A stretch of DNA of 52,008 bases from WHTB01 sp050699035 (GTDB taxonomy: Bacteria; Actinomycetota; Actinomycetes; Propionibacteriales; Nocardioidaceae). Positions 8,330-16,618 of the stretch are shown piece after piece. The notes under the pieces were generated by a model, which did not search any database, was not told the DNA's origin, and worked only from the letters and a program-made list of their open reading frames with translations. Location of the stretch: the NCBI GenBank assembly GCA_050699035.1, contig JBOHDE010000003.1, positions 1-52,008 on the forward strand. Reading direction: 5' to 3'. The position numbers were made by a program, and so were the translations under genes. Numbering within the stretch: position 1 is the first letter of the stretch; every line of letters begins with the position of its first letter.

Positions 8330-8711
8330 CCGGGATCCATCGCGTCGAGGTTGCGCGTATGTCCGGGATCCCTCGCCGTCCGGTGGCGACTCACCCCCAC
8401 ACGTACCCGTGCCGTTCCCGGAGTCTCGGATCGGGGACCCGTGCGCGGCCCATGTCGAGGTCTAGTGGTCCGGTCGTCGCCGTCTGCGCGCACGTGTTCC
8501 CAGATCGCATGGCTCGCGGCCCGGCGGCTGCATTCCGGGAACACGTGCTCCCGGACTGCAATCGCGGACGTCCGAACGTGGCGACTCACCCCCACGCGTA
8601 CCCGATCATCCCCACGCCTGCAGGAGTGGGGATGTTTGGGAACGGCACGGACCCGTGCCGTTCCGGAGTCCCGGATCGGGGGCAGTGGGCCGGCTGGCAG
8701 ACTGTCCTCCC
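8330..8711. repeat. Non-coding block of direct repeats and palindromes between purH and folD
   Basis: No gene is visible in these 382 bp. A 54-bp unit at 8383-8436 (A = 8383-8409, B = 8405-8436) recurs at 8578-8681 with A (26 of 27 bases identical at 8578-8604) and B (8651-8681) split by an extra 46 bp. Inverted repeats include GCACGTGTTCCC (8490-8501) with its complement at 8537-8548, CATCCCCAC (8607-8615) with 8626-8634, and GGAACGGCACG (8639-8649) with 8654-8664 around a four-base loop. The last hairpins could terminate purH transcription, but the duplicated layout looks more like a small interspersed repeat. Confidence 0.75.
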
Positions 8712-9581
8712 GTGACGGCACAGATCTTGGACGGCAAGGCCACGGCGGCGACCATCAAGGCCGAGCTGACCCGGCGCGTCGAGCGGCTGAAGTCCCAGGG
8801 CATCGTGCCCGGGCTCGGCACCGTCTTGGTGGGTGACGACCCTGGCAGCCACTCCTACGTGGCCGGCAAGCACCGCGACTGCGCCCAGGTCGGCATCGAG
8901 TCGGTCCGGGTCGACCTGCCGGCCGACGTCAGCCAGCAGGAGCTCGAGGCGCGGGTCGCCGAGCTCAACGCCGACCCTGCCATCACCGGCTACCTCGTGC
9001 AGCTGCCGCTCCCCGGCGACCTGGACGACAACCGCGTGCTCGGCCTGGTCGACCCGGCCAAGGACGCCGACGGCCTGCACCCCACCAACCTCGGGTGGCT
9101 CGTCCTCGGCCGGCCCGCCCCCCTGCCGTGCACACCGCGTGGCATCGTCGAGCTGCTGCGCCGGTTCGAGGTCGAGATCGCCGGTGCGGAGGTCTGCGTG
9201 ATCGGCCGCGGGATCACGGTCGGCCGGCCGTTGGGGCTGCTGCTCACCCGGCGCAGCGAGAACGCCACCGCGACCCTCACCCATACCGGCACCCGCGACC
9301 TGGGCAGCCACACCCGCAAGGCCGACATCGTGGTCGCCGCGGCCGGCAACCCCGGCCTGGTGACGGCCGACATGCTCAAGCCCGGCGCGGTCGTCCTCGA
9401 CGTCGGCCTCACCCGCACCGACAAGGGGCTCGTCGGCGACGTACACGCCAGCGCTCACGACGTGGCGTCGTGGATCGCGCCGATGCCCGGCGGAGTGGGA
9501 CCGATGACGCGGGCGATGCTGCTCAGCAACGTCGTCGAGGCCGCCGAGCGGCAGGTCGAGCGGTCAGCCGTCTCCGCATGA
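8712..9581 (+). CDS. folD: Methylenetetrahydrofolate dehydrogenase / methenyltetrahydrofolate cyclohydrolase
   Basis: A 289-residue bifunctional enzyme interconverting 5,10-methylene-THF and 10-formyl-THF. Motifs are GLGTVLVGDDPGSHSYVAGK (with the conserved Tyr and catalytic Lys), GYLVQLPLPGDLD, KDADGLHPTNLG, PCTPRGIVELL, the nucleotide site VIGRGITVGRPLGLLL and the C-terminal PMPGGVGPMTRAML. The GTG at 8712 matches the family N-terminus. It supplies 10-formyl-THF for PurN and PurH and is the natural oxidative step for one-carbon units released by the demethylation cluster further right. It overlaps the DUF3017 gene by four bases (ATGA). Confidence 0.97.
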   Translation: MTAQILDGKATAATIKAELTRRVERLKSQGIVPGLGTVLVGDDPGSHSYVAGKHRDCAQVGIESVRVDLPADVSQQELEARVAELNADPAITGYLVQLPLPGDLDDNRVLGLVDPAKDADGLHPTNLGWLVLGRPAPLPCTPRGIVELLRRFEVEIAGAEVCVIGRGITVGRPLGLLLTRRSENATATLTHTGTRDLGSHTRKADIVVAAAGNPGLVTADMLKPGAVVLDVGLTRTDKGLVGDVHASAHDVASWIAPMPGGVGPMTRAMLLSNVVEAAERQVERSAVSA

Positions 9582-9874
9582 CCCAACCCTCAGCACCAAC
9601 GCCGGGAGGCCGGCCGCTCGGCACCGTGGCGTTCGCCGCCGCCGTGCTGCTCGGAGCGTTCGGTGTCGTGCTGGCGATGACCGGTCCTTGGCGGCAGGGC
9701 GTCGGCTACCTCGGCTCGTCGGTGCTGATCGCGTGCCTGGCCCGGTTCGCCCTGCCGGACCGGATGGCCGGCATGTTGCGGGTACGCCGCAAGTCCGTCG
9801 ACGTGGTGATCCTGGCCGCGCTCGGCCTCGGTGTTGTGGCGCTCGCCCTCGTCGTACCCGACTCCCGACCCTGA
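9578..9874 (+). CDS. DUF3017 family small membrane protein
   Basis: A 98-residue protein with a short polar N-terminus and three predicted transmembrane segments (about 15-35, 40-55 and 72-92) separated by an RFALPDRMAGMLRVRRKSVD loop. Position after folD and composition match DUF3017, an actinobacterial family of unknown function. It starts four bases inside the end of folD and its TGA is directly adjacent to the stop of convergent mdh (TGATCA), leaving no space for a terminator. Confidence 0.8.
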   Translation: MTQPSAPTPGGRPLGTVAFAAAVLLGAFGVVLAMTGPWRQGVGYLGSSVLIACLARFALPDRMAGMLRVRRKSVDVVILAALGLGVVALALVVPDSRP

Positions 9875-10861
9875 TCAGATCAGGCCGAGGCCCTTGACCG
9901 CCTCGCGCTCCTCGGCGAGCTCGGCCGCGCTGGCGTCGATCAGGCCGCGGGAGAAGTCGTTGATCTCCAGCCCCTGCACGATCTCGTACGACCCGTCCTT
10001 CGTGGTCACGGGGAACGACGAGATCAGACCCTCCGGCACGTCGTACGAGCCGTCCGACGGGACCGCCATCGAGACCCAGTCGCCGTCCTTCGTGCCAAGC
10101 AGCCAGTCGTGGGCATGGTTGGCCGTCGCCGACGCGGCCGAAGCCGCCGACGACGCACCACGCGCCTCGATGATGGCCGCCCCACGCTTCTGCACCGTCG
10201 GGATGAACTCGTTCTCCAACCAGGCTTGGTCATTGACCAGCTCAGCGGCGTTCTTGCCGCCGACCTCGGCGTGGAAGATGTCGGGGTACTGGGTGGCCGA
10301 GTGGTTGCCCCAGATAGTCAAGTGCCGGATGTCGTTGACGCTGGCGCCGGTCTTGGCGGCGAGCTGGGCCAGCGCGCGGTTGTGGTCGAGCCTGGTCAGG
10401 GCTGTGAACCGCTCCCGCGGGATGTCGGGCGCGTTGCTCATCGCGATCAGCGCGTTGGTGTTGGCCGGGTTGCCGGTCACCGTGACCCGGATGTCGTCGG
10501 CCGCGTGGTCGTTCAGGGCCTTGCCCTGCGGCTTGAAGATGCCGCCGTTGGCCTCGAGCAGGTCGCCGCGCTCCATCCCCTTGGTGCGCGGGCGCGCGCC
10601 GACCAACAGCGCGACGTTGGCGCCGTCGAAGACGACATTCGGGTCGTCGCCGGTCTCCACCCCCGCCAGGGTCGGGAACGCGCAGTCGTCGAGCTCCATC
10701 ACCACACCCTCGAGCGCCTTCAGGGCGGGGGTGATCTCGAGCAGCCGCAGCTCGACCGGGGTGTCGGGGCCGAGCAGGGCGCCGCTGGCGAGGCGGAAGA
10801 GAAGGCTGTAGCCGATCTGGCCGGCGGCTCCGGTGACCGCCACCTTGACGGGAGTGCTCAC
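9875..10861 (-). CDS. mdh: Malate dehydrogenase (NAD-dependent)
   Basis: A 328-residue enzyme of the TCA cycle oxidising malate to oxaloacetate. Features are the Rossmann loop VAVTGAAGQIGYSLLFRLA, LLVGARPRTKGMERGDLL (substrate-binding arginines), TVTGNPANTNALIA, LDHNRALAQLA (catalytic Asp and Arg) and LTIWGNHSATQYPD (catalytic His). This is the cytosolic-type MDH usual in actinobacteria. It starts at a GTG with GGAGGG a few bases upstream. A TAGCGT -10-like box lies about 35 bp upstream. It ends directly against the DUF3017 gene with no intervening base. Confidence 0.97.
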   Translation of the reverse strand: MSTPVKVAVTGAAGQIGYSLLFRLASGALLGPDTPVELRLLEITPALKALEGVVMELDDCAFPTLAGVETGDDPNVVFDGANVALLVGARPRTKGMERGDLLEANGGIFKPQGKALNDHAADDIRVTVTGNPANTNALIAMSNAPDIPRERFTALTRLDHNRALAQLAAKTGASVNDIRHLTIWGNHSATQYPDIFHAEVGGKNAAELVNDQAWLENEFIPTVQKRGAAIIEARGASSAASAASATANHAHDWLLGTKDGDWVSMAVPSDGSYDVPEGLISSFPVTTKDGSYEIVQGLEINDFSRGLIDASAAELAEEREAVKGLGLI

Positions 10862-10896
10862 GACACCCTCCTGGGTTCTCGGGGGTAGACAGTCGG

Positions 10897-10902
10897 ACGC
10901 TA
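10897..10902 (-). promoter_or_regulatory. Candidate -10 box for mdh
   Basis: TAGCGT on the minus strand, fitting the actinobacterial TANNNT consensus, about 35 bp before the mdh GTG and followed by a good ribosome site. No convincing -35 box is visible. Confidence 0.35.
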
Positions 10903-10924
10903 GCAGCGCGCCGCGCCCGGCCGG

Positions 10925-11665
10925 TCACCGCCCCGCAACGCGTCCCGGGAGCGGCCGAAGGTCGAACTCGTCGTCGCTCATCCGCCAGATCGCCACCGAC
11001 ACCATCACGACCCCCAGGGTGGTCAGACCCCACCCACCGAGTACGTCGAGCGGTCGGCTCGGCACGATCACGGCCGCGACCAGGTGCACCGGCTGGGACA
11101 CGGCGAGCACGACGCCGACCCACCGCGCGACGACACCGGAGCGGGCCAGTGCGATGCCGAGCAGGATCATCCCGAGGATGTGGCCGACCACCCAGCCGAA
11201 GCTGGAGATGATCGCGACCGGGTGGTCGTACGTGGCGTCGACGAGGCCGGCGATCTCGGTGACGGAGTAGCCCTCGCGGCCCATGATGTACGTCAGGTAG
11301 TCCACGTTGCCGGCCGCGCCCCAGTTGGCGTACGCGACAAAGCTCAGCGCGGCGCCGAGCGTGGCCAGCAGCGGAGCCCCGCGCCGGGCGACGTACCCCA
11401 GCACCAGCATGGAGAACAGCAGGGGCGGGGTGAAGATCATCGCGATCCACACGATGGCGTTCATCGCACCCGGGTCGGCCACCGAGTGCTGGACAATCGT
11501 CTCGGTGTCCTGGTCGGTCCAGTACGGCAGGATCGCCCGGACCGTCAGCACGCCCAGTGGTCCGATCGGCAAGGTGACGGCGATCAGCACCCGCCAGAAC
11601 CGGCGCAGGTCCCTGGGTCGGCGGGTTGACGTGGTGTCCGAACGGGTCATGGCTGGGGTGGTCAT
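10925..11665 (-). CDS. Multi-pass membrane protein of unknown function
   Basis: A 246-residue protein with a basic cytoplasmic N-terminus (RRPRDLRRFWR) and about six transmembrane segments: roughly 25-45, 70-90, 98-118, 150-175, 178-198 and 205-225. I do not recognise a catalytic motif; the pattern resembles uncharacterised actinobacterial DUF4386-like proteins, but I would not assign it. The ATG at 11665 has GGAGGG five bases upstream. It lies head-to-head with the two-component kinase gene across 136 bp, so the two may share regulation, and it ends 63 bp from the mdh start. Confidence 0.7.
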   Translation of the reverse strand: MTTPAMTRSDTTSTRRPRDLRRFWRVLIAVTLPIGPLGVLTVRAILPYWTDQDTETIVQHSVADPGAMNAIVWIAMIFTPPLLFSMLVLGYVARRGAPLLATLGAALSFVAYANWGAAGNVDYLTYIMGREGYSVTEIAGLVDATYDHPVAIISSFGWVVGHILGMILLGIALARSGVVARWVGVVLAVSQPVHLVAAVIVPSRPLDVLGGWGLTTLGVVMVSVAIWRMSDDEFDLRPLPGRVAGR

Positions 11666-11789
11666 CGCGGCCCTCCGAGGCTCGTCGTGATGTCATCTCC
11701 ACGATGGGTTCGGCCGGTCCGGGGCGCATCCGTGCGACCGCTGGTTCGTCCTCCGTGCCAACACGGAGGTGGGGCGGTCCGGCTCGCTC

Positions 11790-11795
11790 TATCGT
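11790..11795 (+). promoter_or_regulatory. Leaderless -10 box for the two-component operon
   Basis: TATCGT six bases before the kinase GTG at 11802, essentially the same sequence and spacing as upstream of purN. Confidence 0.5.
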
Positions 11796-11801
11796 GAGAA
11801 C

Positions 11802-13760
11802 GTGCCGTGGGCTCGGAGAGTCTCGATTGCAGCAGTTGCCGCTGCGGGGCTGGTCGTTGTCGGCGGCGTGACCGGGCTGTCCGCGCCTCTCACCGCCGGC
11901 GAGCTCGGCTGGCTGCTCGGCGGGCTTGTCACGTCGGTGCCGGCCGTCGCACTCGGCCTGCTGGTCTCCCGTCGGCAGCCGGCCAACGCGGTCGGTGCGC
12001 TGCTGGTCCTGGCCGGGTTGGCCGGTGTGGTGATGGCGACCTTCGACGGGTACCTCGCTGCCGCCGCCAGTGGCGCGCTGCCCGTCGGCGACGTGCTGGT
12101 CTCCGTCACCCAGGGCGCCTGGATGCTGTGGTACCTCCCGTTCGCCGTTCTGCTGCTGGTGTTTCCCGACGGCCGGCTGCTGAGCCCGCGCTGGCGGCTC
12201 GTCGCCGTGGCGCTGCCGTGCGTCGCCGTGGTGTTCAGCCTGCTGGTGTCGATGCTGCCCGGTCCTTACACGGCACCGGTCGAGGATGCCGCCCACGTCC
12301 TGGGGACATCGCGGGTCGCCGGGTACGCGGGGCTGGGCCTGCTGCCGGTCTTCATGGGGCTGCTGGTCGCCTCGCTGGCTGCCGTCGTCGTCCGCTACCG
12401 GTCGGCCGGTCCGCGGGTCCGTACCCAGCTGCGCTGGCTGCTCCTCGCCGGCCTGACGGTCCCGGGCACACTGCTGATCTGCTGGCTCAGCTACCTGCTC
12501 CTCGGCACCGCCGACCTGGTGGTCGTCGGCCTGGTCGCCATGTACGTCGCGATCCCGGCAGCGACGGCGGTCGCCGTCCTTCGCCGCGACCTGTACGACG
12601 TCGACCGGGCGTTGGTGGCCGCGGCCTCGTCCGGCATCCTCGCCACCGTCCTGCTCGGCGTCTTCACCGTCGTGTCGGCGCTGGCCGGGCTCGCGGTGGG
12701 CCGTGACTCCGCACTGGTCGCGGTGATCGCGACCGCCCTGTGTGCGCTCGCGCTGAACCCACTCCGGTCGCGGGTCGCGCGCTGGCTGGGTCGGCTGCTC
12801 TACCCGGACCGGGAGCGGGCGCTGGCGGCGATCGACGAGCTGCGCCGGCGCGTGCACGCCGGGGACGACGATCCGGAGCAGCTGGAGGCGGTGCTGCGCC
12901 AGGCCCTTCGCGACGACGGCCTGCGGATCGGCTTCCTGCCGCCCGGTGCCGACCGTGTCGTGGACGGCGAGGGAGCGGCGCTGGAGGACGGACGGGCGAG
13001 GCCGATCATGCTGGCGGGGGAGCGGATCGGCATGCTCGTACCGGGTCCGGACGCGGAGCACCCACCGCCGCGGGAGGTGGCCGACGCCTCCGCCGTGCTG
13101 GTGGAGATGGTCGGGCTCCGCCGCGAGCTCGGTCGTGCGCTGCGCGAGGTGGAGGCGAGCCGCGCCCGGCTGCTGCGGGCCGGGTACGACGAACGGCACC
13201 GGCTCGAGCAGGACCTGCACGACGGTGCCCAGCAGCGGCTGGTGGCCCTCGGGATGACGCTGCGGGTCGCCCAGCGCCATCTCCCCGACGTGGCGTCCGA
13301 CCTGCACGGGGTGATGGACCAGGCGGTCGCGGAGATCACCACGGCGGTCGCCGAGCTCCGGCAGATCGCCCACGGCCTCCGGCCGAGCAGTCTCGACGAC
13401 GGGCTCGCCGCCGCGCTGACCAACCTCACCCGGCTGGCGCCGATGCCGATCGGCCTGGAGATGAGCGCCGGCGAGCTGCCCGACGACGTGAGCACGACCG
13501 CCTACTACGTCGCCAGCGAGGCGGTCGCCAACGCCGTCAAGTACGCCGAGGCGCAGCGGATCGACCTCCAGGTGGCGCAGGTCGACGGCCACGTCCGCGT
13601 GACGGTCCGCGACGACGGCCGGGGCGGTGCCGCCGTACGCCCCGGTGCCGGCCTGGCCGGTCTGTCCGACCGGGTCGGCGCGCTCGGCGGGAGGCTGCAC
13701 GTCACCAGCGGTGCGGGCACCGGCACCGTGGTCGAGGCGGTGCTGCCATGCGGATCGTGA
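11802..13760 (+). CDS. Membrane-bound sensor histidine kinase, HisKA_3 type
   Basis: A 652-residue kinase. The first half carries about eight or nine transmembrane helices with no large extracytoplasmic loop, suggesting sensing within the membrane. After a linker (about 330-460) comes the dimerisation/phosphoacceptor region RHRLEQDLHDGAQQRLVALG with His473, then a HATPase_c domain (SEAVANAVKYAEA, VRDDGRGGA, GLAGLSDRVGALGG) at the C-terminus. This is the NarX/DesK-like class that partners NarL-type regulators. The GTG at 11802 is preferred to an earlier one at 11769 because a -10 box sits between them. It overlaps the response regulator gene by 13 bp, so the two form a coupled pair. Confidence 0.92.
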   Translation: MPWARRVSIAAVAAAGLVVVGGVTGLSAPLTAGELGWLLGGLVTSVPAVALGLLVSRRQPANAVGALLVLAGLAGVVMATFDGYLAAAASGALPVGDVLVSVTQGAWMLWYLPFAVLLLVFPDGRLLSPRWRLVAVALPCVAVVFSLLVSMLPGPYTAPVEDAAHVLGTSRVAGYAGLGLLPVFMGLLVASLAAVVVRYRSAGPRVRTQLRWLLLAGLTVPGTLLICWLSYLLLGTADLVVVGLVAMYVAIPAATAVAVLRRDLYDVDRALVAAASSGILATVLLGVFTVVSALAGLAVGRDSALVAVIATALCALALNPLRSRVARWLGRLLYPDRERALAAIDELRRRVHAGDDDPEQLEAVLRQALRDDGLRIGFLPPGADRVVDGEGAALEDGRARPIMLAGERIGMLVPGPDAEHPPPREVADASAVLVEMVGLRRELGRALREVEASRARLLRAGYDERHRLEQDLHDGAQQRLVALGMTLRVAQRHLPDVASDLHGVMDQAVAEITTAVAELRQIAHGLRPSSLDDGLAAALTNLTRLAPMPIGLEMSAGELPDDVSTTAYYVASEAVANAVKYAEAQRIDLQVAQVDGHVRVTVRDDGRGGAAVRPGAGLAGLSDRVGALGGRLHVTSGAGTGTVVEAVLPCGS

Positions 13761-14389
13761 TCGGCGAGGACTCGGCGCTGTTCCGGGAGGGTCTGGCGAG
13801 CCTGTTGACCGACTCGGGACACGATGTGGTGGCGCGGGCGACCGACGGGCCCGGCGTACTCGCCGCGATCCGGGCGCACCGGCCCGACCTCGCATTGGTC
13901 GACGTGCGCATGCCGCCCGACCACACCGACGACGGTGCTCGGGCGGCAGCGCAGGCCCGGGCGGAGTTCCCGGAGCTGGGCATCGTCCTGCTGTCGCAGC
14001 ACGTCGAGACCCGGCACTCGGTGGCGCTGGTCACCAGCGGGCGGTTCGGCTATCTGCTGAAGGACCGGGTGCTGGATGTCGACGACTTCATGGACACGCT
14101 CGAGCGGGTAGCGGCCGGCGGTTCTGCGCTCGACCCTGAGGTGGTGGCGCGGCTGCTGGCCGTACGCCGAGAGCCCGAGTCGCCACTGACTCCGCGGGAG
14201 GCCGAGGTGCTGGCGCTGATGGCGGAGGGCCGCACGAACGCGGGCATCGCGCGACGGCTCTGGCTGACCGCGCGGACGGTCGAGACCCACGTCAGCAGCA
14301 TCATGGCCAAGCTCGGCCTGTCCGCGAGCGACGACGACCATCGACGGGTCCTTGCCGTACTCGCCTACCTCGACACCGCCGCCCGCTGA
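13748..14389 (+). CDS. NarL/LuxR-family response regulator
   Basis: A 213-residue cognate regulator of the upstream kinase. The receiver domain (1-120) has the acidic pair Glu7-Asp8, the phosphoacceptor Asp52 in LALVDVRMPP and the conserved Lys in GYLLKD. The C-terminal LuxR helix-turn-helix (about 145-205) reads LTPREAEVLALMAEGRTNAG, then IARRLWLTARTVETHVSSIM. It probably activates its own operon or nearby genes; no target can be identified from the sequence. It starts within the last codons of the kinase gene. Confidence 0.94.
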   Translation: MRIVIGEDSALFREGLASLLTDSGHDVVARATDGPGVLAAIRAHRPDLALVDVRMPPDHTDDGARAAAQARAEFPELGIVLLSQHVETRHSVALVTSGRFGYLLKDRVLDVDDFMDTLERVAAGGSALDPEVVARLLAVRREPESPLTPREAEVLALMAEGRTNAGIARRLWLTARTVETHVSSIMAKLGLSASDDDHRRVLAVLAYLDTAAR

Positions 14390-14396
14390 CCTCGGG

Positions 14397-14416
14397 CGTG
14401 GGGCGGTGACCCCACG
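14397..14416. terminator. Stem-loop after the two-component operon
   Basis: CGTGGGG, a six-base loop, then CCCCACG: a perfect 7-bp G+C-rich stem just downstream of the regulator stop and about 55 bp before the next operon. There is no U-tract, as is common for actinobacterial terminators. Confidence 0.5.
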
Positions 14417-14469
14417 AGCGCTTAGGGTGACTGGTCGAGGGGGAGACCGACGCGAGCCAGGACGAGGAA

Positions 14470-14769
14470 ATGGCTGACATCTACATCGACTTCGCGGCGC
14501 TGGAGCGCACCAAGTCCAACCTCGGTGATGTGGAGGACCTGCTCAGTGGTCCGTGCAAGGGCATGGCCGACCTTCCCACCGAGGCGGCGGGCCACGAGGA
14601 CCTGATCTCCAAGCTCCGTGACTTCGGTGGCGAGTGGGACTACGGCATCGGCAAGCTCGGTGAGTTCAGCGGCGGAGCGGTTGACGCGCTCAAAACCATC
14701 GGCGACGCGTTCCTCGAGCTCGACAAGCAGCTCACGGACTCGTTCAAGCCCAAGGCGGGCTCGGCGTGA
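14470..14769 (+). CDS. WXG100-like small helical protein, possible type VII secretion substrate
   Basis: A 99-residue, leaderless, predicted all-helical protein with a central GGEWDYGIGKLGEF turn that resembles the WxG hairpin of ESAT-6/WXG100 proteins, with helices on both sides (about 8-30 and 60-95). Size, position as first gene and the larger coiled-coil partner behind it fit a WXG100-type secretion target, but the WxG motif itself is not exact (WDY), so the family assignment is tentative. The ATG has a purine-rich GACGAGGAA directly upstream. It overlaps the next gene by four bases (GTGA). Confidence 0.65.
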   Translation: MADIYIDFAALERTKSNLGDVEDLLSGPCKGMADLPTEAAGHEDLISKLRDFGGEWDYGIGKLGEFSGGAVDALKTIGDAFLELDKQLTDSFKPKAGSA

Positions 14770-15893
14770 CCACGTACGACGCCCTCGGGTTCAACCCCGC
14801 ACCCGGCAGCCAGAGCCAGGGCGAGGTGATGGCCGGTCGGCTGCGGGCCGCGACCGAGGCCCTCGGCAACATCAACGACGTCCTCAGCGGCACGGGGAAC
14901 CAGGAGTGGGAAGGCAAGACCGCGGTCGCGTTCCGTGGGCTCGTCAAGGAGGATCTGCAGCCCCGGATCCAGGAGGCGTACGAGAGCTTCGGCACCGCCT
15001 CACGGGCGCTCGACCGGTGGCTGCGTGACCTGGACGGGTTCCAGTCGCGGGCCGAGGCGCTCGAGCGGGAGGCCGAGGCAGCCCGCGCCGACGTCGCCGC
15101 CGCGCAGTCCGCCGTCGACGGCATGGGTGATGCGCCCACGGACGACCCGGCCGCGAAGAAGGAGTACGACAAGACCGTCGGCGAGAACAACGCGGCGCTG
15201 ACGAGCAGCGAGTCGACGCTGGACGGCATCATCGCGCGGGCCAACACACTGGCCGGCGAGGCGTCCGACTCCGCAACGACGACGGCCGGGGCGCTCGACA
15301 CCGCGATGAAGGCGGCACCGGACGAGCCCGGTCTCTGGGACCGGATCACCGGGGCGCTGGAGGGGATCGGCGAGTTCCTCGGCGACGTGGTGGAGTTCGT
15401 CAAGAACAACTGGTGGGACCTGCTGCACAAGCTGGTCAACATCACCGCGACCGTGCTGTCGATCGCCTCGCTGTTCTGCCCGGCCCTCGCGCCGTTCGCC
15501 CTCGCGTTCGCCGTCGCCGACGTGCTGATGTCAGGCATCGACTGGGCGCGAGGCGTACCCGGGGCGAAAGAGGCGTTCCTCACCGGTGCGTTGGGTCTGG
15601 TGGGCGGCTTCGCGGTCGGCAAGCTGGTCGGCACGTTCATGAGCGCCGCCGGCCCCGCGTTGGCGACCGGCCCGTTCCGGGTGATGGCGTCGGGAGGTGC
15701 GGCCAGCATCGCCGCCCCTGCTGCGGCCGTCCTCTCGTACAACCCGGCGTTCGGTCCTGCGTTGGCCGGCTACATGGTGATCAAGACCAAGGACGCCACG
15801 GATGGCGCGGACGCGATCCAGAGCCTGCTCGGCAACAACACCTACTACAGCGACAGCCTGGCCTCCGGCTGGCAGAAGGCGCGGGCCAACTGA
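14766..15893 (+). CDS. WXG100-fold/coiled-coil protein with hydrophobic C-terminal region
   Basis: A 375-residue protein. Residues 15-180 are helical and charged with a WEGKTAVAFRGLVKE segment (a WXG100-like turn) and long coiled-coil stretches (QSRAEALEREAEAARADVAA). Residues about 205-345 are strongly hydrophobic, Ala/Gly-rich and could insert into a membrane. There is no N-terminal signal peptide, so any export would be by a type VII system. This is the architecture of a large WXG100/LXG-like effector or pseudo-effector, but no known toxin domain is seen at the C-terminus (ending NTYYSDSLASGWQKARAN). The stop and the next start share bases (TGATG). Confidence 0.65.
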   Translation: MTTYDALGFNPAPGSQSQGEVMAGRLRAATEALGNINDVLSGTGNQEWEGKTAVAFRGLVKEDLQPRIQEAYESFGTASRALDRWLRDLDGFQSRAEALEREAEAARADVAAAQSAVDGMGDAPTDDPAAKKEYDKTVGENNAALTSSESTLDGIIARANTLAGEASDSATTTAGALDTAMKAAPDEPGLWDRITGALEGIGEFLGDVVEFVKNNWWDLLHKLVNITATVLSIASLFCPALAPFALAFAVADVLMSGIDWARGVPGAKEAFLTGALGLVGGFAVGKLVGTFMSAAGPALATGPFRVMASGGAASIAAPAAAVLSYNPAFGPALAGYMVIKTKDATDGADAIQSLLGNNTYYSDSLASGWQKARAN

Positions 15894-16618
15894 TGGCGAC
15901 CGCGACCCTGCCACGTCAGGACCTCTGGGTGCTGGTGCCGCCCGGCTGGATCGAGTTCAGCGCGTTCTCCAGCGACGAGGCGGCGACGCGGTGGTTCGAC
16001 CGGTTGCTCGCCAAAACCCCGGACCTGTTCGACGAGCAGACCCGGGTGGCGCTGCGCGTGACCTATGCGCAAGTACGCAGCCAGATCCCCGCCGGTCTGG
16101 TCGACTCCGCGGGGGCGCTGATCACGACCCTGCTCGACGACACGGTCACGATGTGGCAGTTCAGCATGCGCGTACTCGACCTGCCGCGGAGCGGTGACAT
16201 CAACCCGATGGCGGTGGTCGAGCGCTTTCTCGAGTCGGAGCAGGGCAGGTCGGAGGTCGGCGAGGACGACATCGTCGAGTCGTTCCAGACCGAGGACGGC
16301 CGCGACGGCGTCGCGATCCACACCACGGCCACGGCGGTCGACGACGGTGGGCAGCTCGTCGCCAACGTCCCCGGCACCGATCCGGCCGCCCTCGGAGTCG
16401 TGTACGCCGCGGTCCGGCTGCATCGCCAGGAGGGCAGCGAGGCCGATCGGCTGGCCGTGGTCACCGGCATCGCACCGAATATCGAGCAGCGGCTCCCGAT
16501 GTCGATCATCGCTGCCCAGCTGACCCTCTCCGCCGAGCTGCGCGACGAGGGAGCCGACCCGCCCGAAGGCAGCATCGATGTCGACACGACGGGGCGTTTC
16601 GACCAGACTGCGGGCTGA
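15893..16618 (+). CDS. Uncharacterised cytosolic protein of the WXG100-like operon
   Basis: A 241-residue soluble protein without signal or transmembrane segment. It begins with LWVLVPPGWIEFSAFSSDE and later has GVAIHTTATAVDDGGQLVA and RLPMSIIAAQLTLSAELRD. I do not recognise the family. Its place between a WXG100-like pair and a membrane protein, all joined by TGATG stop-start fusions, suggests a chaperone, immunity or targeting role; that is inference from context only. Confidence 0.7.
   Translation: MATATLPRQDLWVLVPPGWIEFSAFSSDEAATRWFDRLLAKTPDLFDEQTRVALRVTYAQVRSQIPAGLVDSAGALITTLLDDTVTMWQFSMRVLDLPRSGDINPMAVVERFLESEQGRSEVGEDDIVESFQTEDGRDGVAIHTTATAVDDGGQLVANVPGTDPAALGVVYAAVRLHRQEGSEADRLAVVTGIAPNIEQRLPMSIIAAQLTLSAELRDEGADPPEGSIDVDTTGRFDQTAG

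Noticed and set aside
8330..8711. CRISPR array or folate riboswitch before folD
   Set aside because: Repeats are few, unequal and palindromic without regular spacers, and no conserved riboswitch core could be recognised.
10242..13895. A 1217-codon open frame on the minus strand
   Set aside because: It is antisense to the clear two-component kinase, membrane protein and part of mdh; composition is Arg/Gly/Asp-rich without domains, as expected from third-position G+C bias.
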